Assembly: GCA_024195585.1 (NCBI GenBank)
Contig: SWBL01000092.1
Location: forward strand, 89,329 to 153,328
DNA: 64,000 nt
Reading direction: 5' to 3'
DNA from: Aureobasidium sp. EXF-3400
Taxonomy: Eukaryota > Ascomycota > Dothideomycetes > Dothideales > Saccotheciaceae
Of the stretch, positions 1-10,582 are shown in pieces; position 1 is the stretch's first letter; the number at the start of each line of letters is the position of its first letter. The notes under the pieces are model-generated. The model worked only from the letters and a program-made list of their open reading frames with translations, had not been told where the DNA came from and did no database searches. The position numbers were made by a program, and so were the translations under genes.

Positions 1-417
1 GACGCAGACAGTAGTTAAGCGGGACAACTTATAAGGGTCATCAAGTAAACACTCAAGACGAAGGAAGAACAATACACGAAAAGAAGGACACCTTTTGATC
101 ATGGCTAGGATTATGTACACGGATGGACCCTTGGTGCATTCGTCTCAGACGAGATGTCGCGTCCAAATTTGAAACTCAAGAGAAGGTTGTTCTACATCGG
201 TCGACGTCGAGAAAACCATCGCGTCTGTGGGACCATTTCCATTCTGGAATACCGGCACGACAAGGAGTGTTGAGATCAACGAGCTCCGTCTGGCTCCGAA
301 ATTTGGATTCTCAACATGTCCACGAGAAAAGAAGTTGTAAATCCTTCGACAGCACCAAGTCTAGGCGACAAACCCGGACGAAGACGAGGAATAAATTTAG
401 ATGAGATGACAGCTTTC

Positions 418-1183
418 AGCCTTACGGAAATTTGATGGCACCTCTGCCTCAGTGGATGCTTCACAACATCGGTTGATATCCTTGGATTCAAGCCCGGCCA
501 CCGGGGTGATACTTCGAATATCGTGCACTTTCCTTCACATTCCCCTCTCGCAAATTTGCTACCTCAACCATACTGCTTAGCAGCTGGAAATAAGTGGAGG
601 CTTTCAAGAAGATCTTCAAAATTGGCAGCGGACCGTGGAGGCTGCGATACACTGCAAAGAAATCCGCCCTGTAGGAAGCGAGCCCCGTCAGGACGGCCTC
701 CTGTGAATTTCCTCGCAACAAGTCTGATCGAACAGACCAATGGGTTTTGAAGCATCCGATTGATGGGTACGAGAACTTCGACGATGAAACTGACTATCAC
801 TCTGACTCTCCACAAACATAGACTGCACTCTCCGAACACAGTTCTTTGATTTCGAAAAAAGATTATCGCTCTCGAACACTCTGGCACTGGAGAGTACGCC
901 CAACCTTGGAGAACCAGAGAGAGAAACCTAGAACATACCGCCTCGCCCGTGACAGCATGCAGACCCTCTGCTGGTCATGATGACTGTCCAAGAACTGTCG
1001 GAATGTGATTGTTCGGATAGTACCTTTTCCGAGGATAGCAAAGGAGAAGAACCCCCGTAGAGTGGATTGCAGATTATCCTTGACACCGCCTAGGTACTCC
1101 AGCTATCAACCTTACTGAAATCTGATGGCACCCCTGCCTCAGTGTGGATGCTTCACAACATCGGTCGACATCCTCGGGTTCAA
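418..1183 (+). repeat. Diverged direct duplication (418-491 and 1108-1183)
   Basis: The blocks 418-491 and 1108-1183 align over about 75 nt. They differ by seven transitions, one transversion and one 2-nt indel. Both contain the dispersed motif near their 3' end. In the first copy the motif reads GGTTGATATCCTTGGA, in the second GGTCGACATCCTCGGG. The excess of C/T and G/A differences is what RIP or deaminated methylcytosine would leave. No coding function is apparent in either copy. Confidence 0.7.
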
Positions 1184-2239
1184 CAAGAAGATCTTCAAGA
1201 ATGGCATAAAGAGAAGTCCGTAAATCTATAATCTAATTGGAAAACTCTCCCTCTCCTCCCACTCAAGCATAGGACAAGTTGAGCGTGAACAAAATGAGCA
1301 CATGAGGTCCCCCAGGGAACCAGAAGACTATAAGACCAGGATGTTGACCGATCTTGACGGTGCAGTGAGCAGCTTTTCGGACCCTCCTGAACAACACTGC
1401 AAGAAGGAGGTGGTGAGGGTGGTGGAGATGCTGGAGGTGCGATGGATTGCCGCCTCGCTTATATGCCAAAGCCGGAATGAAATAACCAAGATGATAGTAG
1501 GTCACATCGGTCGACATCCAGCTAAGAATACACCGACATGATCCTATGCACAACGCTGATGGGCGTCGGCGACCGGAAAGGTTAGTCCAGTATGTTAAAC
1601 GATGTTCGTGGAGAAGTCAATAACACTACGAAGTCATCAGGCACAACGCGACCATCCAGAGTCGCCTTTCAGCTCCCATATGACTCAAGCTCATCGAGCA
1701 GTATCTCTCATCCCTCGCGAGCTCGGAGCCAGTTACATCGGTCGAAATCCAGCCAAGCATACATCGCAATTGAACTTCATACTCTCCACGTACCCGACAT
1801 GTCGGAGCTACAATGTATCTTTACATTAAGGAGGAGAAAGAGTACATGTTCGAGATGCTTTGTCAGGAAACCTGATTGAAAGCTAGAGAGAAAAAATGGT
1901 GCATACGTATTGTGTCTTGGACAATGCCACCAGAGTTGGAGCGGTGGTCAACACATTCGCCTAACTGAAGTACACTGCACACTGTTAAACTAACGCTGCT
2001 AATGATCACTGGTTTATGTCTCTACACTTTGACGATGCACGGGAGTCGGGACACCGTGCTTGAATAGTGCCGTTCGGATCTACTAATTATCACCGAAGAT
2101 GATAGCAGTCTCACCCTTTTATCCTTATCTCGATGATGATTTAGCAAGAGCTACATCGGTCGACATTCTGGACATTCTTCTATCCAACCATTTTTTTCCC
2201 AACAGGCAGGAAACACTGAAGAGTAACCGAGCAACTACC

Positions 2240-2330
2240 AAGTGGGTGCGAGCAAACATGTCACCCCCCTTTGGTGATTTTGTCAATAAATTTGCTAGTG
2301 TGGGGGTGACATGTTTGCTCACACCCCCTT
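2240..2330. repeat. Inverted repeat with 29-nt arms and 33-nt spacer
   Basis: The left arm (2240-2268) and right arm (2302-2330) are reverse complements over 29 nt with two mismatches. The inner 19 nt (GAGCAAACATGTCACCCCC and its complement) match perfectly. The 33-nt spacer is AT-rich. It sits about 75 bp from one copy of the 14-bp motif. It could be a small foldback or MITE-like element, or a recombination relic; no transposase gene is nearby. Confidence 0.8.
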
Positions 2331-2595
2331 GTACGATTCTTGTGGACACAAGAATATTAAGGGGACTTTGAGCGCATCAGAACTGACGTCTTGAAATCTG
2401 CGTCAACGGCGACCATGCCTCTCATGGAAATTGGTGGAGGATGTTGACCAATGTTGTTGTGGCTGGACCGCTCGCACTCTAGCAACTTGATAGAAGTGGT
2501 GAGGAAGAGACTTTTAAGGATGAGCATGGTGCATGGTGCATAAGTGTCCAGACAATGGCAAAGAGTGGCTCGCTGGTCAGGATGTTGACCGATGT

Positions 2596-3243
2596 TCGAG
2601 TCGGCTAGCCTCGTGGTCGGGTGGCACGTCCTGAATACGACTGGGCATATCCTCTAAACCCGGCGAACACATTCCGAAATCATGGAGATGATTTATCGTG
2701 ATGGCAAATCGTGTATCTGTAGGCCATATAGATGTACAGCTACTTTCTGTATAGGACTGCGTTTGTATTTCCATAGCTGACTGTACTACCTTTGGCATAA
2801 TGAAGGACATAAAACCTATCACACTGACCTTTCGAAATTTGAAAATATGGTGTTGAGATTCATCTGCAGACATTCAAGTGATACTTATAGTGGTGCATTC
2901 GGGCGAACGTGATTACTTCAGCTTCCTCATTCCGGTCTGGTCTACTGATATCCCGCGGTAACCCAAGCTCGAGTGTTAGCACTCTGTCTCGGCAATCGCT
3001 TGATACATTCCTCAAGATACAAGTTTATTTTCACCTTACCCGAGGAGCTTGAACCAAGGGCCAGCGCGGCACCACCACTGTTAGGCAGTGTTAGCAGACG
3101 CCCTGCGAACACAGGCAGTAGTCAAGCGGGACAAGTTACATAGTTACTCAGTGGATTCTGAATATGGAAGACAAAGAATGTGCAAAGAAGAGAACTTTTT
3201 ATGCATGGCTAGGATTATGTACTGGTACCCGAGCGCAATCATC
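2596..3243. other. Intergenic, nothing recognised
   Basis: This lies downstream of the bestrophin-like gene stop codon at 3244. Only short overlapping open frames are present. No RNA gene or repeat was identified. Confidence 0.5.
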
Positions 3244-4740
3244 TCAAACGCTGGCAACCTTGGGCTCGGCAAAGGGAGTATCAGGTCTCTCAGCATGGAT
3301 AGATTTGACAGAAGTGGTAGCCTTTGCTCTGAGAGCCTCACGAATGTCCTCAACACTTCTCTGTTCCCAACCTTCGTAACCAGTAGCACTGAGGGGGTGC
3401 AGTACACGATTGTTAGGAGCACGTGCCCATTCTTCAACACGAGGAGGAGGAATGCTGGTCATGACATCAATGTCGGCAGCTAGTTCGCGGCAGTATTCGT
3501 CGAGGGGCAGGTCGTTGACGTCGTTGCCGAAAGGGTTCTCAATTTCGGTGCCACTAATAAAGGGTTAGTTTGATCAAGCAGTATATGGGAAGCAGAGAAG
3601 GATGGTATACATCTTACTGAGACCGAGGATGATGTAGGCGGCAAGCATGGTTCCTGGGATGGTAACCCAGTCTAGGTAATTGTACAACTGGAATGGCAAG
3701 ACAAGGACGTATGCCCAGGTGATCTGAGAGATGGAAATGGTGTAGGCAATGGGCAGAGGAGTGTTCAAAACACGCTCAGTGCCGGTGAGGACATCTGCCA
3801 GCGAACCGATGTTGTTCATGCTCCAAGTTTGATGGATGGGACCGGGCATGAGCTTCTCCTGCATGACATGTTCCATGTATGAAGACAGGTAGGTCAAGAT
3901 CTCGAGTGGTGGATTGCCCAGATTCTGGTATCATGATTAGCATAATCTCCATGGATTCTGGTCGACGCAGCTTACATCGTTGGCGCGCTTGATCAGCTTG
4001 CGAGGGTTGGATTCAGCGAAAGAGACACCCAGATATTCGCCGGCAGACTTCCATGGTGTGGTCATTCCCTTGCGAAGGGCGACTTGGTCAGCCGTGCCGG
4101 CCATCAGGTTAAGATGGGCAACCAATGGTTCCAGATCCGGGTACTCAATGGCGGGCTCGAAGCGCAGGCGGTGCTTCAGAGCAACGGCGAAGGCATTGAC
4201 GAGATTCAGGGCACTCAGCTTGTCCAACAGATCGCGTTTGCCGAGCTCCTCGGACTCGTGGTGTCGCTCTTCGACGTGTACCCAGATCAGGCGTGCCATG
4301 TTGCGAGCAGTCAGCATCAGCTGCGACCAGTACTTGCGTCCGTCATTGTAGCGCTCATATGCTGTTGACGAGCGGAACGACAAAGCCAGACCGACCACGA
4401 AACCCAGCACTGTCAGCAGGAGAGAGTTGATGCCCAGTTTGAAAACGAATTTGGAGATCAACGTGATCATAGTAGCCCAGCCACCAATGAAAAGAAGCGG
4501 AAGAATCATCTTTGGCAGAACACTGCCATGAAGGCGCATGAAGAAGGGCAATTTCGAGTGTCGTGCCATGTCTCTGGGACCAGCGAAATAGTCCTCCATC
4601 TCGAGGTGGTGAGGTTGCGGTCTGCGGGATGAAGCATGGAAGCCCTGAGCTTTCCAAGTTGCCTCACGAGAGACATTGACAGATGGAGTGCCGGTAGACA
4701 TGGTGGCCGTGGTGCTTCCTGCAAAATCTGACGAAGCCAT
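3244..4740 (-). CDS. Bestrophin/UPF0187-family chloride channel-like membrane protein
   Basis: Three exons on the minus strand (4740-3976, 3924-3611, 3553-3244) join in frame to 462 codons plus stop. The protein belongs to the fungal/bacterial bestrophin-like family, whose members form anion channels. Seen here: a hydrophobic pair around the first third (PLLFIGGWATMI and LLLTVLGFVVGLALSFR), then SSTAYERYNDGRKYW, the family-typical segment after TM2. Exon 2 carries two more membrane segments. Exon 3 opens with IGTEIENPFGNDVNDLPLD, the conserved C-terminal signature. The ATG at 4740 is the first in frame; the frame stays open about 80 nt upstream without an ATG. The first intron has a GTAAGC donor and a GCTAATC branch site. 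Membrane location and anion transport are inferred from family; ion selectivity is not visible. Confidence 0.88.
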
Positions 4741-5648
4741 GCCGCTTGGTTGTTGAGTTGATTGCGCTGAATTGACTCGAGCGGACGAGTTTGTGAATGG
4801 CAAAAGAAGAAAATCAAGCAAGTGAACAAAGAATCAAGCAACAAAGGAATGTAATCGAGACTGGGTAAGTGAGTGAACGCAGTTGTCGAAAGATCAAAGT
4901 GCGGTTTCGACAACAAAGAATACCGTCGTGTTTCATCATGTACTCCGTAGCATGCAGTAATCACGGCGCCACTGGGTCAAGGCTCTTTTGCAATACGAAT
5001 AACTAGCTGCGCAAACAGACGACGAATCAATCGATGCAGCGCGCGGTCCGTCACATTTTGTTTGAGGCTGTGCAATATGCAAGAAAAGAAAAGCTCATCA
5101 AAACCTCCCCTGAGCAAGAGTGACAGTGCAGATCTTTTCTCCGCTCAATTGAACCTGGGGATCTTGAAAGCTGACACGCGACATTTCGGCTGCACCCGCT
5201 CGACCACGAAACTCAGCATCAGTCTTTCCAATGTTGAACGCCTCAAGGAATGTTTACAGGCCTGATCCATGCCATACTCTGATGTATATCAGGACATGCT
5301 GACCACTGATTCACAAGACTGAAAATCCGCTCGTCTTTCTCTCCGCCTCAGCGTTTGCAACCGCCCCTGACTCGCCGAGAAAGCCTCTCTTGGCTGTTGT
5401 TTCGTCTTCGTCATCGCTTACCAAAACACGTCGCGGCCTCTGCGTCTACTCCATCGTGTCAGATCCACCGCTATACAGCACGAACCTTTTCAGTAGAGGG
5501 AGTTTCCATCTATATCGCTCGGTCCAACCACCACCGAGCTGGTCAACCATACTGGCAATCGTCAGGCTATGCACGCAGCTGCAAGACTACCATATCCATG
5601 AACGCTTGTCCGCCTCGATATACTCGCATGAGAATACAGCAAGCTTGA
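4741..5648. other. Intergenic, probable promoter region with possible 5' exon
   Basis: This is upstream of the minus-strand bestrophin-like gene and the plus-strand candidate gene that follows. An arginine-rich open frame (5355-5648, no ATG start) is in phase with the next feature but ends in TGA at 5646-5648. It could be a 5' exon if an unseen intron removes the stop. Otherwise nothing was recognised. Confidence 0.35.
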
Positions 5649-6370
5649 AAGAGAAGACTCAGAAGCACACACAATGAGGGATGCGAAAGGCATCTACATC
5701 ACTATGCCCTCGAGCTCGTGTCAAGCTACATCCTTGTGGATAACAATCCACATTCACATGGCCAGTCAGTACCACCTGTTCAGAAGGTCTCTGGTTTCCC
5801 CATCCAAGATGGTCTACGTGGCTCCCTGGACCTACAGCGAGACAGATCTTTTGTGTACCAAGCTATCGCTTTTGGCCGTGAGAGAATGAGGTAAGGGGCG
5901 CTCAAGTGCGTATATGGTTCATTGAATAAACTTGGGTCTCCACAAGGTAGTGGTGTAGAAACGCTCGAAGCCGTTCCGTCCGAGCTAGATTTTATTGGTA
6001 AGAAAGTCCCTCTGCCCGGCCGACTGTCCGAGGGTTCGACAACTTTCGAGATGTTTAACCTATGAGGTCCACTGACTGAGAAAAGCCTCTACATGGATTG
6101 CCCTCATAGTCGTGGCTGAAAAGAAATTCGTGCTCCCTAATCTTGTGAGTATAAATAGACCATTCAAAGTTCGCCGCTCCGGATGCAATCACAGAAGCCT
6201 ACGTCGCCCTCGTGGATCAATGCCAACCTACTACTGGCCTCAACAAGCCGCTGGAATATCGGGCCAACAAGAACTGCCTCTGTGAAGCGGATGAGAAGCC
6301 GGTTCGAAGTCTGCAGTGTCATGCCAAAGACCATAAACAAGACACTCCACTTAGATTGGACCCTGATTGA
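5649..6370 (+). CDS. Unrecognised multi-exon gene, 5' end unresolved
   Basis: Three stretches join into one coherent frame: up to 5890, 5951-5997 and 6159-6370, with stop TGA at 6368. Intron 1 has donor GTAAGG at 5891. Intron 2 (5998-6158) has donor GTAAGA, a CCTAATC branch site and a TAG acceptor. The peptide looks like real protein: YALELVSSYILVDNNPHSHG, then RDRSFVYQAIAFGRERM, SGVETLEAVPSELDFIDHSK, and FAAPDAITEAYVALVDQCQP, with a Cys-containing tail. I do not recognise the family. The start is missing: no in-frame ATG lies early in the first exon and a stop is at 5646, so a further upstream exon is needed or the gene is decayed. The boundary at 5649 marks only the open limit of the frame. 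Confidence 0.5.
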
Positions 6371-6798
6371 ACAAATCTTGGCTTCTTCGGCAGAACCTTC
6401 CCGAGTATCCGCTCCTTTTCCCCCAGACTCAGCGGATCCACCCTAATGGTCTCGACCAAGCTATTCAACTCTCCTATTGCCAGTGCACTCGCTGTCAATT
6501 CCGGCAAACACGGTTTGATTAGATTTGGAAATCATGGAATATTCTGTCTTGTCCTTCCTTCTTTGCCCAAATCGGTACTTTTCTCTTATATCTGCGTGGT
6601 TGACGTCCAACCGTTGAGCTTGTAATTCTTGCTTTGCAAGTTGTACTTGTGTGTAACTACCCATATCCACCCATACGTACCTGCTGTTGTTTCAGCCCGC
6701 CAACATTGCAAGTATGTCACCTCTTTATAAGCTTCAGTCAGGCAGAAGAACTGTTCCTGATCGATCTTCAATGGCAGAATCAAAAAGCACATCTCACC

Positions 6799-8921
6799 AT
6801 GTTGCTCGAAGACAAATCACAACCTCTGTCCAGGACTCCGACTCAAGTCTATGATATAATTGAGCTTTCGGACACCGAGGACAGTATATCTGTCTGGAGT
6901 TGGTGTAAAACGAAACTGCCACATCTGATTGGCACACCGCTTTCTATCTTGTCATGGGCCTTCTCACTTCGCTTTCTGTTATTGCTTTGGCGGTCTCTCT
7001 GGGATGGAAGCGGCGGGCCAGGAATTGTTTCTGCATGCTATTTTGGTACCCAGGTCTCGTTGCTGAGTAAGTATAAGCACAAGCTTTTCTACGACCATCA
7101 CTGACAGACATACAGTCGCACGAGTGGCTGATGATGGATGGCGATTTCTCTGCACAAATCCTCGGTTGAGACCCAGATTTCGACTCGTCGGTCCAACAGT
7201 CCCGCATGCTGATGTAATCATCACAACATGCGGCGAGGAAATCGACGTTGTCATGGACACTGTCCGAGCAGCATGTGATCTTGACTATCCTGCAGACAGA
7301 TACAGGGTACTGATCGCTGATGACGCTGCAAACCCGGACCTTGAGATCCAGATAGCAGCTCTGGCAACCAGGACTCCAGTCACGCTCTTATACTATGCAA
7401 GAGCGACGAAAGGAGGCATGAAGGCAGGCAACATGAACTCGGCACTCAACTATCTGCATAGTCTCGGTGCAGCCGACTACTGCACCTTTTGTGATGTCGA
7501 CATGATATTCGAACCGGAGTTCCTTTGCGCCACGCTTCCTCTGCTCATCAACGACGATCATGTTGGAGTCGCTGTCGTCCCCCAGGTAAGATCAAAGCAG
7601 AGGTCCTAATATTCTATTATCTGTGCTGACATATCACTTCCAACAGAGGTTCTATAACGTACCGACTAACGATCCACTGTACCAAAGTCTCAATGTAGAC
7701 GGCAAGTTCGACGAGATTCAACGTGACAGCATGAATTGTGCATGGGTGACAGGCCCTGGCGTCGTGTTCCGTTGCAGGGCGATCAGAGACATTGGAGGGT
7801 TCCCCGAAAACGCCTTGGCTGAAGATATCATTACTGGCTTCACACTTCAGGGTCGTGGATGGAAGGTCGTATACTGCCGTGAGGAGCTCCAGTTCGGTCT
7901 CGTCCCTGACACCTTCAAAGCTCACGTCACGCAAAGGATGAAATGGGTAAGTGATCTCGAGTGATAATCTGATATTACGACTGCTGACAGATTCCAGTTC
8001 GTTGGTCGGCTGCGTAATTCCCGCAAGCTTGACTGTGCTATATTCTCGCCACTGGTGAGAGGCATGACATGGAAGCAGAGAGTTTCCGCAATCTGTCATT
8101 GCGCATCACCCATCGCATCCATGATGAACAGACCACTCTGTTCCTGGATCATTCTCCTGCTCATTGCTTCAGGACAACCACTTATCACTGCAAAGTCGAG
8201 CGATCTTCAGAACATCATATTCGTATACCTTCTCTCCAGGATCACAGCTTTCATCGAAGAATTGCTCGCAAGTACAGGTTGCGGCTATCTGGCTCTTCGC
8301 CGCAGGATCGAGGGTATGCAATGGCTACACACTCACCTGTTCTTTGCTCTCGCCAAAGACCTGTTCCCAAAGTCGCTGGCCGGACCTCGTATTGGATTTG
8401 TACCGACCGCGTTGGCAGAGTCAAAGATCCAGGAACGTCACCCTGATCGCCGCCCTGGACTTGTTCAACGGCTACGAGTGATGTTCCTCTATCAAGATCT
8501 GTGGTACCATGTTGTTGTAGTCGCAATTGCAGCAGCAGTCTTTACATTGGGACTTGTAAAAGCAGGCAACCACGGAACTCTCCAGTACCTCCTGGCACAC
8601 CTGCTGGTTCCCGGCGCTGCATGGAGCAGTCACTTTGCCTCGATAAGACCAATCGCATATGCAGTCGCACCTCCAACCATGCCAGAGCGACGGGAACTCA
8701 TGTATCGGGATTACGCTCACCCAAGACCAGAGGCAAAAGAAAACGAGGATCATCTCCAACTACATCTGGAGGATGAGTCTCACGGTCAAACATTCGAAGT
8801 CTGGCGACCAAAGGCGGAGCAGAAGCTCGAGAAGTGGGATGCCTGGGCCATCTTACCAGAGGTACCACGCAATGTTGGGTTGATCTTCTGGGTTGTTGTT
8901 GGTCTGGGATTGTGGCAGTGA
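6799..8921 (+). CDS. Family 2 (cellulose synthase-like) membrane glycosyltransferase
   Basis: Four exons (6799-7066, 7116-7585, 7647-7946, 7998-8921) give 653 aa. All introns have clear GT/AG ends and joining keeps one frame. Residues 60-85 form an N-terminal membrane segment. The GT-A domain follows: PHADVIITTCGE (120-130), the nucleotide-sugar site around IADDA (156-160), the metal-binding DVD (216-218), AED (304-306) at the usual TED/ED catalytic-base position, and QRMKW (342-346) at the QxxRW position. The C-terminal third has several hydrophobic helices, as expected of a processive polysaccharide synthase. In such enzymes a UDP-sugar is polymerised at the cytosolic face and the chain passes through the membrane. 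The product cannot be read from sequence. The Lys in place of Arg in QxxRW is mildly unusual. Confidence 0.85.
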
Positions 8922-9235
8922 TTTTCTGCCATCCTGACAAACCTTACTAGAAGGATAGAACGAATGGATCAGCATACGCAACGTTGTGCTGCTAGTACAA
9001 ATCAAATATTGAATCAGACATGACTGTCGGGACGTAAGGATGTACCCTCAATCTGTTCGACATGTTCGAATGACTCTCACTTTTTGTGCTCGTTTGCAAG
9101 ACAGTATGTGTGAACCAAGACAGGCATGTTGACAAGCAGATAAGTACCGTTTGTCAGAGCCTCGAGAGCACTACAAAAGCTTTTCATCAACCACGGACGG
9201 GCAAAACGAGAGAATCACCACCTGGGCAAAAGCAT

Positions 9236-9305
9236 GTCGCAGCCGTGAATCGAACACGGGGCTCGTGCATGGCAAGCACGAATTTTACCACTAAACCACT
9301 GCGAC
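9236..9305 (-). tRNA. tRNA-Gly (GCC)
   Basis: The minus strand folds into a full cloverleaf of 70 nt. The acceptor stem GTCGCAG pairs perfectly with CTGCGAC. The anticodon stem CGTGC/GCACG holds loop TTGCCAT with anticodon GCC. The T-arm is CCGTG-TTCGATT-CACGG. There is no intron. Confidence 0.93.
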
Positions 9306-9709
9306 TTAGTTGAAGCAGCGAAAACTTAGTCACAATATAATTTACCAGGGGCGGGGCTCGAACTTGAATTTTCACCAAACCGCGTTCTGGACTGTCTCAA
9401 AAGGTCACGAAGATATCATTGCATCTCAACACCATGTTCTCCTCAATTCTTACGAGCATACCTCTTCTTTACATCAAGTACGACTAATGACACAGTCAAA
9501 CATGAGGAAAAAGAATACAAACAACTGTCTAGATAGAAAGTAAACGCGGCAAATCTCCATGTCCAACGCCAACCCTGTCCGCCAAGCCAGGCTTCACCAC
9601 CAAAAAAAAAATCTCCAAAATCTTTTTCTCCTCACCCACCACCTCTGCCACTAGAACGACATAGTGCATGAGAAGAATCAAAAAGAACAGACAGCTGTGT
9701 TTAGGAATA

Positions 9710-9799
9710 GCCGAAGGCGGGGCTCGAACCCGCGACCTTGAGGTTTGGAATATCTGAGAAGATAAGAGCCACACGCTCTACCGATTGAGCTACCCCGGC
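9710..9799 (-). tRNA. tRNA-Lys (CTT), intron-containing
   Basis: The minus strand folds as a tRNA with acceptor stem GCCGGGG/CTTCGGC (two G-T pairs). The D-arm is GCTC/GAGC and the T-arm GCGGG-TTCGAGC-CCCGC. The anticodon loop starts CTCTTA, giving anticodon CTT. An intron of about 18 nt lies after the base 3' of the anticodon, the canonical site. One T-T mismatch is present in the anticodon stem. It lies about 400 bp from the tRNA-Gly gene, on the same strand. Confidence 0.88.
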
Positions 9800-10582
9800 A
9801 GGTCTGATGATCAAGTTCACTGAGTGAACTGGCTGCTGACTGATGAAAGCCGAATCAGCTCATCAGTATATATACTCTCAATTTTCTGAAGGACTGCACG
9901 AGAGCTGGACTACATGCAATCGCTTTCGGCATACTAAATTCGCTGTCTGATCGATCGCATAGGTTGGACAAAGGCATGACTTGCTGTCATTCTGCTTGGA
10001 TTAGATGCTCATCGTTGTTTCTAACTGATTTGCAAAACGCTCAGGATCGGTCAAATGGCTCATTCAGTTTGCATTGGAATGAGAATTGTGAAGCCTATGT
10101 TCGGAGAAAAGTATTAATCGACGGCAGTGTATCACAACAGCAACAAGACGATTAGGGTTCGGTAGCAGATATACATCAAAGCCGGTTGCATACCTAGAGA
10201 TCACAACTCTGGATCAGAATACTAGTAGGTATGCAAGTTGAGTGAAAGTCAGGGTGGTTCCAGCAGCCTGTTTGACTGGTGTAAAAATCCAATACCTCCA
10301 AGGACTATCCACAAGCACTCGATCGAAACAAGACAACAGCAGTCTCTCACTTTGTGCACCTAGAAACACACCTGTCAAGTACATAGGACGATGTAGCAGG
10401 GAACACCAAGCAGACCAGAGACGCATCAGAGAATGTATACAGCATTGCATGAGCTACATACGTTCGAGCAAAAGTTCTAGTGAAAGCAAGTTCGTTCCAG
10501 TCGTGAGACATCATCCTTTTACTCTAGCCATTAAGCACCCTCTCATCTTAACAACTTTTCAACGTCTCCCAATCTCGAGGAC
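9800..10582. other. Intergenic, nothing recognised
   Basis: This is the 3' side of the minus-strand helicase gene. Only short open frames are present and no motif was identified. Confidence 0.5.

Larger units (their letters stand above)
194..2595. repeat. Cluster A of a dispersed 14-bp motif (9 copies)
   Basis: Nine copies of a motif close to ACATCGGTCGACAT lie in this gene-free stretch. Plus-orientation copies start at 194, 466, 1158, 1504, 1735 and 2153. Reverse-orientation copies start at 1341, 2441 and 2582. Several are exact or differ by one or two transitions (GGTCGACAT versus GGTTGATAT or GGTCAACAT). Beyond the core, flanks are mostly unrelated, except that 1504 and 1735 share ATCCAGC and following bases. 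I see no convincing gene here; the open frames are short and mutually overlapping. Function is unknown. Confidence 0.75.
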
